A stretch of DNA of 64,000 bases from Lentisphaerota bacterium (GTDB lineage Bacteria > Verrucomicrobiota > Kiritimatiellia > RFP12 > UBA1067). A model generated the notes under the pieces. The model did no database searches. It was given only the letters and a program-made list of their open reading frames with translations, and was not told the DNA's origin. How positions within the stretch are numbered: the first letter of the stretch is position 1; each line of letters begins with the position of its first letter. Position numbers and translations under genes: made by a program. The stretch lies in contig SUWC01000007.1 of assembly GCA_015061665.1 (NCBI GenBank), positions 1-64,000 on the forward strand, given 5' to 3'. Positions 25,641 through 35,180 of this stretch are shown in pieces.

Positions 25641-28541
25641 TCAATCGGCAACCGGCGTCGCGCTGACCTTTACGCGATAGAAAGCGACACTGCCGACGCT
25701 CTCAAGCACTGGCTTGGCGGGCGAGACGGTTGTGCCGGTCGCAAGGATGCGTTCTCCTTCGGCCGTGACGCTCTCTATCGACGTTCCTCCGACGATGGAG
25801 TAGTAGAGGCCAGGTTTTGCATTCGACAGGGTAAGCGTTGCCGCATCGGCATCTACAAGTTCAGCGCAATCGATCGTCGCCAAAGTCGCGTCCGGTGCGA
25901 CAGCCGTCTCATCCAGCGAAACGGTGACGACAAAAACACCATCGGCGCCTTCCTTTTCAATTGCAGTCCTTTTGAAATAGGCGGCATATCCTTCCTCCGT
26001 CACAACTGAAGTTACATCGGCGGGGCGAGCTGGGAAGCTCACCTTTGCAGCGGCCGACTCAGCATCTGCGTCCTTGATTGCCACTCCGTCATCTCCAGTC
26101 GCGCCAGTGATCTTCACCGTGCCCGATGTGCCAGGGTTGAGCGTTCCCGTGAAACCGCTCATGTCGCCGTTAAGCGTGATTACGCCTCCTCCGTTGCGGT
26201 TTGACAGGCTCACATTGCCACCGCCTGCCAAGGTGCCGTTCAGCGTGATCTTTCCGCTCGCACCCTGCGAATAAAACGTGACATTGGCGCCATTCTCAAT
26301 ATCAAGGCTGTTGTCGATGACAAGCGAACCGTATACCTTTGTCTGGATTTTGATCTTGTTGCCGAGAATCAACCTGCCCGCACCAGAGAAAGACGGCTGC
26401 GTGATTGCACGTTCTGTCTTGCCATCGCTGCTTGCGAAGGTTGTACTGGCATTGAGCACAATGTTGATTCCCTCGGCATCTAGATTGTCGGCAAAAGTGA
26501 CGTTGGCGCTGACATTGAAGAGTACCGTAGCGCCTGCGCCTGGCAGGTTCAGTGGCGCCTCGCCGTCCGCCCACGCCCAGTTCTGGATATTGTTCCACAG
26601 CGTGTCTCCGCCTTTTCCCGTCCATGTGAAACGCGATGTGTCGCCCGTATTGCGTGCGTAAAGCGTCGCTGACTGCGCGTGTTCATCGCCCTCGGAAATG
26701 GAGAAGAACGCCTTTCCCTCCGCGAGTGTGGCCATTCCGTCCGCACGTATGAACACGAGCTTGCCGCTCGCGTCCACGCCTTGCGCAAAGTTGAAGAAAT
26801 CGTCGCCCGTCGTCGGCTCGAGGATGCCTGTAGAAGGCTGGACGGCAAGGAGATTTTCGCCGCTGAACGCCGCACCCTCGCCGGATTCCAGCGTGTAGTT
26901 TCCCGCAGTGCCCTGCACGACGACCGCCTCGCCGATGTTGAACGCACCGACCTCGCTCATGGAAAGTAGCGTCGGATAGCCCTTCACTGTTCCAACCGCA
27001 TAAGCCTTGACCCCCGCAGGCAGGACGAAGTTTGACTCGTACAGGTTGCCGAACGTGCCCCAGCCGTCTTCGCCAATCTCCAGCGTTACTGCTGGCATTT
27101 CTTCCTTTGGCACGAAACGCGCGCCGACCAGCGTGCCTTTTCCAAGTTCGAGGCAATAGACTCCCGCGCCAGTGTTCTCCGCCTTGAGATGCGTCACGGC
27201 ACCCGCTTCCGCAGCCTGTTCGTCAACAAGCTGTCCGTTCAGGTAGAGACGCACGGTGGCGGCGTTTTTTGCGACGTAAAACACCTCGAACGCGCCAGAG
27301 CGCCCAACGTTTACCGCGACGGCATGCCCCACGCCGGATGCACCTGCCGTAGTTGTGCTGGAAAGTTTGTCGCTGTTGCAGTCGTAGACGGAATATGCGC
27401 CCTTTGAAACCGAGGTCGGCGAAGCGTCTCCGAGCGTCCATTCTATCCTAGCGGCGGCGTCAGCATACTTGACTTTGCGGCTGTTTGTGTTTTCTGCATG
27501 GAAGTAGATGCCGTCCATATCCACGATTGAAGTTGCGATATCGCCAGTGCCGTCGTTCCATGTCCACGTCGTTGTGCGGTTTACGACGTGTTCCGCGCCG
27601 AAAACCGGCTTCCGGACGCAGTATTCCACATCGACCTTCTCCCCTTCTATCACGCCCTCGTCGATCATGCGGTTGTAGAGGCGCTGGCCGAACAGGATGG
27701 AGCTGGCCGCGTCGAAATGGACGCTGTCGCGCATCGTCAAGTCGTAGAGATCGACGACGTGCATATTGTTGTCGTCGTCCGCTTCTATAGACTGCAAGGC
27801 GCGGTCGACAGCTACGGAGAACTGCTGGCTCTTGCGCGGAATGGAGCCGCAGAAGAACGGCAACGTCCCGCAGTCTATCCCCAGTTTCGCGTAAAGGTGG
27901 TCGCGCAAGTACGCGACCATAGCCGTCAGGTTCGCTTCGTAGTCCGTCGTCTTCCTGTCGCTTTCGCCCTGGTGCCAGATGATGGCCTTGACGACAGGTG
28001 TATCGCCGCCGGCCCTGATTGCATCAATCGCGGCGTCGATGTTCTCAATCCATGCCTTCATCATCGACTGGCCGTCGTAGGTGACGCCGCCCTGATCGAA
28101 CGTACGCCCCGCGCTGACGGTGGCGGAGAGGAACGCCGCGTCGACAGACCAGTGGTACCCGCTGCCGTAGGCGGGGAGCCAGGCGTTCGCGTGGCTGGAG
28201 GGAGAATTGTTGACGCTCGGACTGATCGACGTGCCGCCAAAGCTGGTCTTCGCGACATAGAACGTCTCGCCCAGAGCCTGCCCGATCAGATAGTAGACTT
28301 CAGCGTCGTACGCCCATCTGCCTGTCGGGGCGAACGCGGCGAACTTCCCAAGCTCCGTTTCCGAAAGCGGCGCATGGACCGATGCGAGCGCGAACTCGTT
28401 GCGTTCCAGGCATTCCGGCAGTTCGCTGACTGGCACGCGCCCTTCGGTGTTTGACTGCCCTCCGACGAGGAAGAGCGAAACTTCCTTTCCTTCGGCGCAG
28501 AAAAGCGCGGCGATGGCGAAAACAGCTACTGTGATTTTCAT
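25641..28541 (-). CDS. Secreted sialate O-acetylesterase-like (SASA/SGNH) protein with beta-helix C-terminal half
   Basis: Start MKITVAVFAIAALFCAEG at 28541 with upstream GGAGG; LFLVGGQSNTEGRVPVSELP, AIIWHQGESDRKTTDYEANL; C-terminus SVAFYRVKVSATPVAD. Confidence 0.83.
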   Translation of the reverse strand: MKITVAVFAIAALFCAEGKEVSLFLVGGQSNTEGRVPVSELPECLERNEFALASVHAPLSETELGKFAAFAPTGRWAYDAEVYYLIGQALGETFYVAKTSFGGTSISPSVNNSPSSHANAWLPAYGSGYHWSVDAAFLSATVSAGRTFDQGGVTYDGQSMMKAWIENIDAAIDAIRAGGDTPVVKAIIWHQGESDRKTTDYEANLTAMVAYLRDHLYAKLGIDCGTLPFFCGSIPRKSQQFSVAVDRALQSIEADDDNNMHVVDLYDLTMRDSVHFDAASSILFGQRLYNRMIDEGVIEGEKVDVEYCVRKPVFGAEHVVNRTTTWTWNDGTGDIATSIVDMDGIYFHAENTNSRKVKYADAAARIEWTLGDASPTSVSKGAYSVYDCNSDKLSSTTTAGASGVGHAVAVNVGRSGAFEVFYVAKNAATVRLYLNGQLVDEQAAEAGAVTHLKAENTGAGVYCLELGKGTLVGARFVPKEEMPAVTLEIGEDGWGTFGNLYESNFVLPAGVKAYAVGTVKGYPTLLSMSEVGAFNIGEAVVVQGTAGNYTLESGEGAAFSGENLLAVQPSTGILEPTTGDDFFNFAQGVDASGKLVFIRADGMATLAEGKAFFSISEGDEHAQSATLYARNTGDTSRFTWTGKGGDTLWNNIQNWAWADGEAPLNLPGAGATVLFNVSANVTFADNLDAEGINIVLNASTTFASSDGKTERAITQPSFSGAGRLILGNKIKIQTKVYGSLVIDNSLDIENGANVTFYSQGASGKITLNGTLAGGGNVSLSNRNGGGVITLNGDMSGFTGTLNPGTSGTVKITGATGDDGVAIKDADAESAAAKVSFPARPADVTSVVTEEGYAAYFKRTAIEKEGADGVFVVTVSLDETAVAPDATLATIDCAELVDADAATLTLSNAKPGLYYSIVGGTSIESVTAEGERILATGTTVSPAKPVLESVGSVAFYRVKVSATPVAD

Positions 28542-28603
28542 GCGGACATCCTCCATGAGTTTATGCATATCGGCATTTTAACATTTCGTGTCCGTCTCGC
28601 CAT

Positions 28604-28617
28604 TACTCCAAAGAGCA
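28604..28617 (-). promoter_or_regulatory. Operator site E (TACTCCAAAGAGCA), with -10 at 28575-28580
   Basis: 23 bp upstream of TAAAAT for the SASA-like gene. Confidence 0.6.
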
Positions 28618-28637
28618 ATCACTGGGAAAAAACCTAT

Positions 28638-28651
28638 TACTCTTCGGGGTA
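28638..28651 (+). promoter_or_regulatory. Operator site at the sensor kinase promoter (TACTCTTCGGGGTA), with -10 TAGAAT at 28676-28681
   Basis: 24 bp upstream of TAGAAT; start codon begins 6 nt after the -10. Confidence 0.58.
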
Positions 28652-28687
28652 GTGCACTGCAATCGCGAAATATGGTAGAATACTTGC

Positions 28688-30082
28688 ATGACAAGGACCT
28701 TTACCGGAATGCACGCTGTCCGCGCCCTGCGCATCGCAGCGTTTGCTGCGCTGTGCGCACTACACGCTGGGGCGTCCGGCAAGGACGTTGCCAGCGTCAG
28801 GGGCTACGTGACATTTTCGGACCGCGAAAGGATTGTCGTCGTAAGCGACGTAAAGCCGCATTCGAACGGCAGGCTCATACGCCTTGTTCATGAAGACGGC
28901 ACACGCGCTGTCGGTCCCACGCAGTTCCAGGAAGGCGAACGCATCATTGCGACCGGAATCTGGAAGGGCGAAGGCAAGAACCGCGAGCTAGTCGCGGGCT
29001 CCGTCACCAAAAAAGGCAGGGTGAAACTGGATGAGCCCAATTCGCCGAAGGCATCCGACCTGCGACGCGGATATCTGCACCTCAGACGAGTCAGGATAGC
29101 CGGCACGCTCGGCAGCATCGATTTCGAGACGGATGAAAACGGCGACGTCAGAACATATCTGGGAATCCATTTCCCCGCAAGAAAGCTGCATGCGGCATGC
29201 ATCCACGCGGACGCTTCAAAACTCGGCCTCAAGCCGAGATGCAAGGTCGAGATAACGGGAGTGGTCTTCAACGTGTTCGACGCCAACGGAGTCGCCATTG
29301 GCACGCAGGTCGAGGTTGCGGGCCTTGAAAACGTCCGCGTTCTCGAACCGGTGCCGCCCGACATGCTCAAGATCGCCGGCGCCGCCCTAATAATCCTCCT
29401 GTCCGTCTCGATTGCCGCCCTCGCGGCGGCATGGGCGCGAACGTGGCGAAAGCGCCGCGAACTAGAGGTCATCGTCGCGGAGCGAAAACGCATCGCCGGA
29501 GAGCTGCACGACAACCTGGAGCAGCACTTCGCAGGCGCGAAGATACTTATCGCCGGAGCGCTGCGGATAAAGGACATGCCCGCCGCCGCGCGGACACTGC
29601 TCACGCAGGCAGCCCAGGTCATAGCGAACGCCAAGGTCGAGGTGCGCGACGCGGTCCTTGACCTGCGCAGCGACGATATGCTGAAGCTCGCGCCGGTCGC
29701 CGCGATGAGATCCCTAGCATCACGCCTCGCGGCGACAGGCGCGGCACGAGTGCGGACCAGACTCGAATCCTTGCCGGAGAAGCTGGCCGGATGCGTCCAG
29801 CGAGATCTCCTGTCCATCGTTCGAGAAGCGGTGACGAACGCGATAAAGCACGGACACGCGAAAAACATAGCGATAGTCGCCGATCCGGCGGACCGAGGGT
29901 TCATCCTGCGAGTGATGAACGACGGGGAGCCCTTCAACATTGACGAGGCGCTGGGTCCTGAAACAGCGCACTTCGGACTGGCTGGGATGCGCGAGCGCGC
30001 AGTCAGGAGCGGGATGAAGATTTCCTTCGGAACGAAAGGACGCTGGACAGGCGTCCGCATTGAAATTGGAGGCGCAGAATGA
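28688..30082 (+). CDS. Sensor histidine kinase (HisKA_3/HATPase) with N-terminal OB-like extracytoplasmic region
   Basis: 464 aa; signal/TM; ERKRIAGELHDNLEQHFAGAKI H-box; HGHAKNIAIVADPADRGFILRVMNDGEPF ATPase; FGLAGMRERAVRSG. Confidence 0.88.
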   Translation: MTRTFTGMHAVRALRIAAFAALCALHAGASGKDVASVRGYVTFSDRERIVVVSDVKPHSNGRLIRLVHEDGTRAVGPTQFQEGERIIATGIWKGEGKNRELVAGSVTKKGRVKLDEPNSPKASDLRRGYLHLRRVRIAGTLGSIDFETDENGDVRTYLGIHFPARKLHAACIHADASKLGLKPRCKVEITGVVFNVFDANGVAIGTQVEVAGLENVRVLEPVPPDMLKIAGAALIILLSVSIAALAAAWARTWRKRRELEVIVAERKRIAGELHDNLEQHFAGAKILIAGALRIKDMPAAARTLLTQAAQVIANAKVEVRDAVLDLRSDDMLKLAPVAAMRSLASRLAATGAARVRTRLESLPEKLAGCVQRDLLSIVREAVTNAIKHGHAKNIAIVADPADRGFILRVMNDGEPFNIDEALGPETAHFGLAGMRERAVRSGMKISFGTKGRWTGVRIEIGGAE

Positions 30083-30693
30083 CAAAGGTGTTTATCGTAG
30101 ACGACCATGCCGTGGTCCGCATGGGGCTCAAGGCAACCCTTCCCCTTGAAGGCGACGTCGAAATCGTCGGCGAGGCCGTTTCGGGCGACGGCGCGGCGCA
30201 GGCCGTCATTACGGCGAGACCCGATGTCACGCTTTTGGACATAAGACTGCCCGGAAAGGACGGTCTCGAGGTTCTCGCCGAGCTGATGAACGCGAATCCT
30301 GACGCCAAGGTGATCATGCTCACAACAAGCGAGGCAGACAACCACGTCTACGAGGCGCTGAAGCGCGGCGCTCGCGGCTATGTCGTAAAGGATCGCGACG
30401 CAGACGAGATACTGACTGCTGTGCGCATGGTCGCGAACGACGCGAAGTACATCCCGGACACCGTGCGCGCGCTTTACCGCGAGCGGCAGATGATGCCGGA
30501 CCTGACGGCACGCGAGCATGAAACACTCGAGATGATGGCAGCGGGAAGCCGCAACAGCGAGATTGCGGACAAGTTCGGTATTTCAGTCGACGGCGTGAAG
30601 ATGCACGTCAAGCACATCCTCGAGAAGTTCAACGTCACGGACCGAACCGCCGCCGTGGCCGAAGCGCTGCGCAGGGGCTTCATCAGACACTAA
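30079..30693 (+). CDS. NarL/FixJ (LuxR-type) response regulator
   Basis: 204 aa; receiver MTKVFIVDDHAVVRMGLKATL...VTLLDIRLPGKDGLE; LuxR HTH LTAREHETLEMMAAGSRNSEIADKFGISVDGVKMHVKHILEKFNV; 4-bp overlap with kinase. Confidence 0.94.
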   Translation: MTKVFIVDDHAVVRMGLKATLPLEGDVEIVGEAVSGDGAAQAVITARPDVTLLDIRLPGKDGLEVLAELMNANPDAKVIMLTTSEADNHVYEALKRGARGYVVKDRDADEILTAVRMVANDAKYIPDTVRALYRERQMMPDLTAREHETLEMMAAGSRNSEIADKFGISVDGVKMHVKHILEKFNVTDRTAAVAEALRRGFIRH

Positions 30694-30709
30694 CGTAACG
30701 ACATCAGCG

Positions 30710-32587
30710 TCACGACCCCTCTGGCTTCGATGCAGGCGTCAACGTCATGCGGTCGATGTCGGGCATCCACGCGGAGGCGTTCGACAAGCGTATGGAGTGT
30801 ACGCCCCCCGAAAGAGCCAGACGGACGGCGACATCACCTGGCTTTCCGCCTGTCGAGGGCGCGGCAACGGTTGCGGCACGCCTTCCGTCGATCTCAACGT
30901 CAAACGAGCGCTCGTCGACGGACAGATAGCGGAACGCTAGGCTGTATTCGCCGCCTGCGTCGATCTTCACGTCGTTCCAGACGAGGTCGTTGGTGGCGCG
31001 CTTTCCAAGCCAGCCAACAACCATCCCTCCCGATGCATCCGCATTGGCGACGGGATGCGCGGTCCCAAGCTTGACTGGATCGTGTAGCCCCTGGTAGTCC
31101 GTAAGATACGCGCACTCCGCCTCGTAGACGGAACGCTGGAAGCGCCGCTGGGCGTCGAAGCGGTAGAACTTTGCAGAATGCGGAGCCACCTCGACGTGGA
31201 CCGTACCCTCGAAGCAGCCTACGTCGCACTTCGCGACGAGGTCGAGCGCATCCACAACCCCGCCGAGGTCAAGCGCGTCCGCGCAGACCTTGAACTCATA
31301 GTCTTTTCCCGATGCGTTGTATAGGGCAACGTAGCGCGACGTGCCGAACTTCTCCTTGGCGTCCTTGACGAGGATGCAGGCGTCTCCGTCGCGGAAGACG
31401 ACGTAGGCCTGAAGGCCAAGGTCGTTCTGGTTCATAGCGAGGAGGTACGGGTTGGTGATGAGTTCCTTGGTGGACGAGGGGATGGTGCGGACATCGCAGC
31501 CGACCAGGAGCGGAGAGGACATGATGCACCACATTCCGAAATGGGCGGTCTCCTCGTTAGTCGTAAGGCCCGTGTCGGAGTGCTTTCCGAACGCCGTCTT
31601 GATCTTGCCGACAAGCTGCCCCACCTCAAGCATGTCCATGTCGTTGTAATGCCCAGGCGATGCGTATGCGCCGAGGTAGAGGTTCTTTTCGATTATCCCG
31701 CGCACCGACTTCCAGCTCGCCCTGATGTCCCCCGTCGTGCGCCAGGACTCCGCGATTCCAGCCGCCCATGTTCCGGGGAACGCCCAGCGGCAGATGTTGA
31801 AGCGGACATCCGTCCTGCCCGTTGCCTTGATCGCGTCTGCAATTTCGGTGTAGCGCGCCTTCTCGTCGAGCTTCTGGCGCTGTCCGCCGCAGTAGTCGAC
31901 CTTGATGAAGTCGAAGCCCAGCTCTTTGAAGTAGAGATTGCAGTCTTCGGCGTCGTGTCCGAAAAGCCCAGCTCCGACGCCCCCGGTGTCCTTGCCGTTG
32001 GGCCCGCCTCCGTAGTAGCTTCCGCACGTGTTCGCGCCTGCGTCGGAATACGTTCCGGCCTTGAGCCCGAGCGCGTGGATGCCGTCCACGGTCGGCTTCA
32101 TGCCGTTGGGGAAGCGTTCGGGGTGGAACCTGAGCCGACCGTCCTCGCCGTGGCCCCAGAAGAATCCGTCGTCGATGTTGACGTACGTGTAGCCAGCATC
32201 CTTGAGTCCGTTTGTCGCCATCGCGCGCGCGGTCTCGAGGATGATGGACTCCGAAATGTCTACGCCGAATGTGTTCCAGCTGGACCAGCCCATGAGAGGG
32301 CGTATCTTCGGGTCCTTCGCTGGCGGGATGACCGCGTCGTCCAGCAAACGCGCCGCGCGCGCCGCCATTGCCTCGGCGTCCGCACCGTCCAGCTTGGCGA
32401 GGTTGACGTAGGCCTTGCCCTCGTCGAGCTCGATACGGATGCGACTGTTGCACTTCGGGCAATCGCGGAACTCGACGCGTGGGTCGCGGGCATAGGCCTC
32501 TCCTGCGGACACCGCCGCAGCGCATGTTCCGGCTGCGGCGACGGCCAGCGCTGAAGCGGGGAGGATTCTCCAGGGTTTGCTGTTCAT
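30710..32587 (-). CDS. Glycoside hydrolase family 27 alpha-galactosidase-like, secreted
   Basis: 625 aa; PLMGWSSWNTFGVDISESIILETARAM, YTYVNIDDGFF, FDFIKVDYCGG motifs. Confidence 0.9.
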   Translation of the reverse strand: MNSKPWRILPASALAVAAAGTCAAAVSAGEAYARDPRVEFRDCPKCNSRIRIELDEGKAYVNLAKLDGADAEAMAARAARLLDDAVIPPAKDPKIRPLMGWSSWNTFGVDISESIILETARAMATNGLKDAGYTYVNIDDGFFWGHGEDGRLRFHPERFPNGMKPTVDGIHALGLKAGTYSDAGANTCGSYYGGGPNGKDTGGVGAGLFGHDAEDCNLYFKELGFDFIKVDYCGGQRQKLDEKARYTEIADAIKATGRTDVRFNICRWAFPGTWAAGIAESWRTTGDIRASWKSVRGIIEKNLYLGAYASPGHYNDMDMLEVGQLVGKIKTAFGKHSDTGLTTNEETAHFGMWCIMSSPLLVGCDVRTIPSSTKELITNPYLLAMNQNDLGLQAYVVFRDGDACILVKDAKEKFGTSRYVALYNASGKDYEFKVCADALDLGGVVDALDLVAKCDVGCFEGTVHVEVAPHSAKFYRFDAQRRFQRSVYEAECAYLTDYQGLHDPVKLGTAHPVANADASGGMVVGWLGKRATNDLVWNDVKIDAGGEYSLAFRYLSVDERSFDVEIDGRRAATVAAPSTGGKPGDVAVRLALSGGVHSIRLSNASAWMPDIDRMTLTPASKPEGS

Positions 32588-32614
32588 AGGCTGCTCCTGT
32601 CCTTCAAGGCGATT

Positions 32615-33805
32615 TCACGATCCTGCTGGCTTAGTGTAGTCGGTCTTGCCGCTCGGCGGGATATTCGGATTGGCGTCAGGCCTCTCCGGGTCGAACGAGC
32701 GGTATGCCTCGCGTATGGCGTCTTTCACAACCGGTATCTCGGCCAGACCTGCCGCGACGATGCGGGCCATCTCGTAGGCGCCGTACACATTGTGGTGCGT
32801 GTTGTCTATCTTGCCCTTGTTGTTGCACTGGATCGCGCAGGAGCCCTTCGCGCCCATCTTGCCCTGCATCCTGTAGCTTGCGTCGTTGAGGTCGATGAAC
32901 GGGACGCCCTTGGCGGCTGCGACGGACTTCACCGCCTCAGCATAGTCGGCGAGCGTCTTGGGCTGGTGCTCGCCAGTCGTCTCGTCGAAGCGACGGCGCT
33001 CGACGGGAGTGACGAGGACCACGAACGCGCCCTTTGCCCTGATGCGGTCGATCCAGTCGTTGAGCCTGCTTGTATATCCGTTCCCCGGCTCCTCGCCCGC
33101 GATCTTCTGGTCGTTGTGCCCGAACTGTATGACCACCCAGTCGTCCTTCTTCAGGTGCTCCAGTATCCGCGTAAGGCGTCCTTCTCCCTCAAACGTCTTG
33201 AGCGCGAGTCCGGAGCGGGCGAAGTTGGACACCGCCCAGCCCCTGGTCACGAAGGCGGGCAGAATCTGTCCCCAGCTGCCCCACGGCTCGTTCCGCTGGT
33301 CGGTTACCGTAGAGTCGCCGCAGAGGTAGATCGTGCGCGAGTCCGGCGCAGGCGCGACAATCGGCTTGAACGCAGGCATGTCCTCCTGCGGAGCGTCGCA
33401 GAACACCTCGAGCTGAAGGCGGCGGTTGCTCTTTTCGTCGCCGCGGCGCGTCGTGTACGGACCCGGCACGCGGGCGGTGAAAGACACGGACTTCGTCTCG
33501 CCGGCCTTCGTCTCCGTGCGGTCGACGGCGAGGCGGCGGCCCATGAACTTGACGTAGCTTGCGCACGGTCCCTTGCCGGTGCCGAGGGTCACCGTCACGT
33601 CGTAGTTGCCTATCTCCATCGGCTCGTCGTACCTTAAGGAGAAGAACTTGCCGCCCTTGGCCTCGACACGCCTTGTCTCGGCTGCTTTTTGGCGCTGTTC
33701 GCATCCATCCTGCGGATTCGCGCCCTGCGCTACGTTGGCAATCGTCGAATCGCCCACCATGAGAATTTCGGCGAGTATAATCGCGCCTGCTATAGTTGCC
33801 GTCAT
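32615..33805 (-). CDS. SGNH hydrolase, rhamnogalacturonan acetylesterase-like (CE12)
   Basis: 396 aa; TIYLCGDSTVTDQRNEPWGSWGQILPAFV, VVIQFGHNDQK, HHNVYGAYEMARIVAAGL. Confidence 0.87.
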   Translation of the reverse strand: MTATIAGAIILAEILMVGDSTIANVAQGANPQDGCEQRQKAAETRRVEAKGGKFFSLRYDEPMEIGNYDVTVTLGTGKGPCASYVKFMGRRLAVDRTETKAGETKSVSFTARVPGPYTTRRGDEKSNRRLQLEVFCDAPQEDMPAFKPIVAPAPDSRTIYLCGDSTVTDQRNEPWGSWGQILPAFVTRGWAVSNFARSGLALKTFEGEGRLTRILEHLKKDDWVVIQFGHNDQKIAGEEPGNGYTSRLNDWIDRIRAKGAFVVLVTPVERRRFDETTGEHQPKTLADYAEAVKSVAAAKGVPFIDLNDASYRMQGKMGAKGSCAIQCNNKGKIDNTHHNVYGAYEMARIVAAGLAEIPVVKDAIREAYRSFDPERPDANPNIPPSGKTDYTKPAGS

Positions 33806-33858
33806 TGTAGTTATCCTTTCTTACACTCATATTCTACCAAAAATACGCACCGCCGCAT

Positions 33859-33872
33859 TACCCACTTGGGTA
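33859..33872 (-). promoter_or_regulatory. Operator site F (TACCCACTTGGGTA), with -10 at 33831-33836
   Basis: 22 bp upstream of TAGAAT for the CE12-GH27 operon. Confidence 0.65.
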
Positions 33873-33892
33873 CTACACGCTTATCCCGACTC

Positions 33893-33991
33893 TTATGGCA
33901 AATGCTCAGTTGCAGTAGGGGGTTGCGTCGCTCCGCGACGCAACAAGAAAGGTCGTGTCGCAGTCGACTTCCAAGCAACTCCCATTCGCCT
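33893..33991 (+). repeat. Direct repeat copy 1 in the 1.3-kb non-coding interval
   Basis: Shares CTCAGTTGCAG(T)AGGGGGTTGCGTCGCTCCGCGACG and AAAGGTCGTGTCGCAGTCGACTTCCAAGCAACTCCCATTCGCCTTCCCTCGAGCGCTCCCGAT with copies near 34703-34875. Confidence 0.7.
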
Positions 33992-34078
33992 TCCCTCGAG
34001 CGCTCCCGATTAATTGATTCAATGCGAGAGCTGCGAGTGAAGGTGCTGTCTCCGTGTGGTTAGGCTGCACCTTTGGAG

Positions 34079-34141
34079 ACGCGGCTTCCAGCCGCGTATA
34101 ATACAGCCCACTTACAACCCCAACGCGGCAAGATGCCGCGT
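34079..34141. repeat. Pair of REP-like palindromes (ACGCGGCTTCCAGCCGCGT and ACGCGGCAAGATGCCGCGT)
   Basis: Two 19-bp palindromes in the intergenic region. Confidence 0.6.
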
Positions 34142-34702
34142 CTCCAAATTAACCCCCTCTTCCCTCTTCCCTCCTCCCCATTTCCCATTTCCATACTGCT
34201 TGCTTGTAAGGGCTTGGCTTCGTTCGTGGCAACGGTCCTCGCCTTTTGATACGGCCGATTTGCGCGTCCTCACGCGGCTCGGCAACCGCTAGGTTTGCCT
34301 TCGCCGCGAGTCCTGCTCAAATCGGCTCGTCTGAAAAGGTTCCGGTCCGCTCGGCCCCGATCGAAGCCAACCTTGCATTTTCGACAGCGTTCGCCGCGAC
34401 GCCTTCGCGCCGGACGCCCCGGCCCCGCAGCGCCGTCCGCCTCCTCCCGCGCCCATCATCGGCAATCCGCGTCGCCTGGCTTCGTCGCGCGACGACGTGG
34501 CTTGCGCCATGCCGCCGCGCGTCCTTGCCATGCTCGCGCCTTGCCGCGCTTGACGCGAGCCTGAGTCGTCCGACCTGCTCCGCCAGTTCGTCCGTCGCTA
34601 GTCGCCGCGTCTCGCTTGTGCCGCATTGCGCGCTGCCGTGCGTAGTCCTCCCCGGTCCAAAACCGGCTTCTCGCCACAGAGTCAAGCCGTTGCGGTCTCT
34701 AA

Positions 34703-34875
34703 GGGAAAGGTCGTGTTGCAGTCGACTTCCAAGTCACTCCCATTCGCCTTCCCTCGCGCGCTCCCGATTTATCTGATTTTGCGCGAGCGCGTGAATGTCC
34801 GTCGCGGAGCGACGGACCCCCTTGATAGCAACAGCTCAGTCGCTTGCAGGGGGTTGCGTCGCTCCGCGACGGAAC
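34703..34875 (+). repeat. Direct repeat copy 2 in the 1.3-kb non-coding interval, sub-blocks in swapped order
   Basis: AAAGGTCGTGTTGCAGTCGACTTCCAAGTCACTCCCATTCGCCTTCCCTCGCGCGCTCCCGAT followed by CTCAGTCGCTTGCAGGGGGTTGCGTCGCTCCGCGACGGAAC. Confidence 0.7.
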
Positions 34876-35152
34876 ATGGGATGGTAGGAGAGTTGTTTAC
34901 GAAGAGCCCAAATTCGTGTATATTCGTGTCGGGCGTAGCCCGGTTCGTGCCACTCGGCAAGCCGCCGCGGTTCGTGGTCGTGCGTCAGCGCCCGAGAACA
35001 GATATTGCCCACAATTTGGCATGTGACTACGCAGCACAGGTAAAATTACGATGAGAACATCAGTTTGGCATCGATAAACATTGGTCTAAATTTATTTTCA
35101 GCTTTACTGAAGTGGCAAAGGCGGGTTCTGCCAAAAATACGCCCCGCCGCAT

Positions 35153-35166
35153 TACCCACTTGGGTA
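35153..35166 (-). promoter_or_regulatory. Operator site G (TACCCACTTGGGTA), duplicate of F with degenerate -10 (CAGAAC) at 35125-35130
   Basis: Extended near-identity with F: GTACCCAAGTGGGTAATGCGGCGG(G/T)GCGTATTTTTGG. Confidence 0.58.
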
Positions 35167-35180
35167 CTACTAAACTGCAA

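Noticed and set aside
28888-30519. 543-aa minus ORF antisense to the kinase/regulator pair
   Set aside because: Antisense shadow; the plus-strand kinase and NarL regulator have clear family motifs.
34289-34685. Arg/Ala-rich ORFs in the non-coding interval
   Set aside because: No start context or domain; composition typical of chance ORFs in GC-rich DNA.
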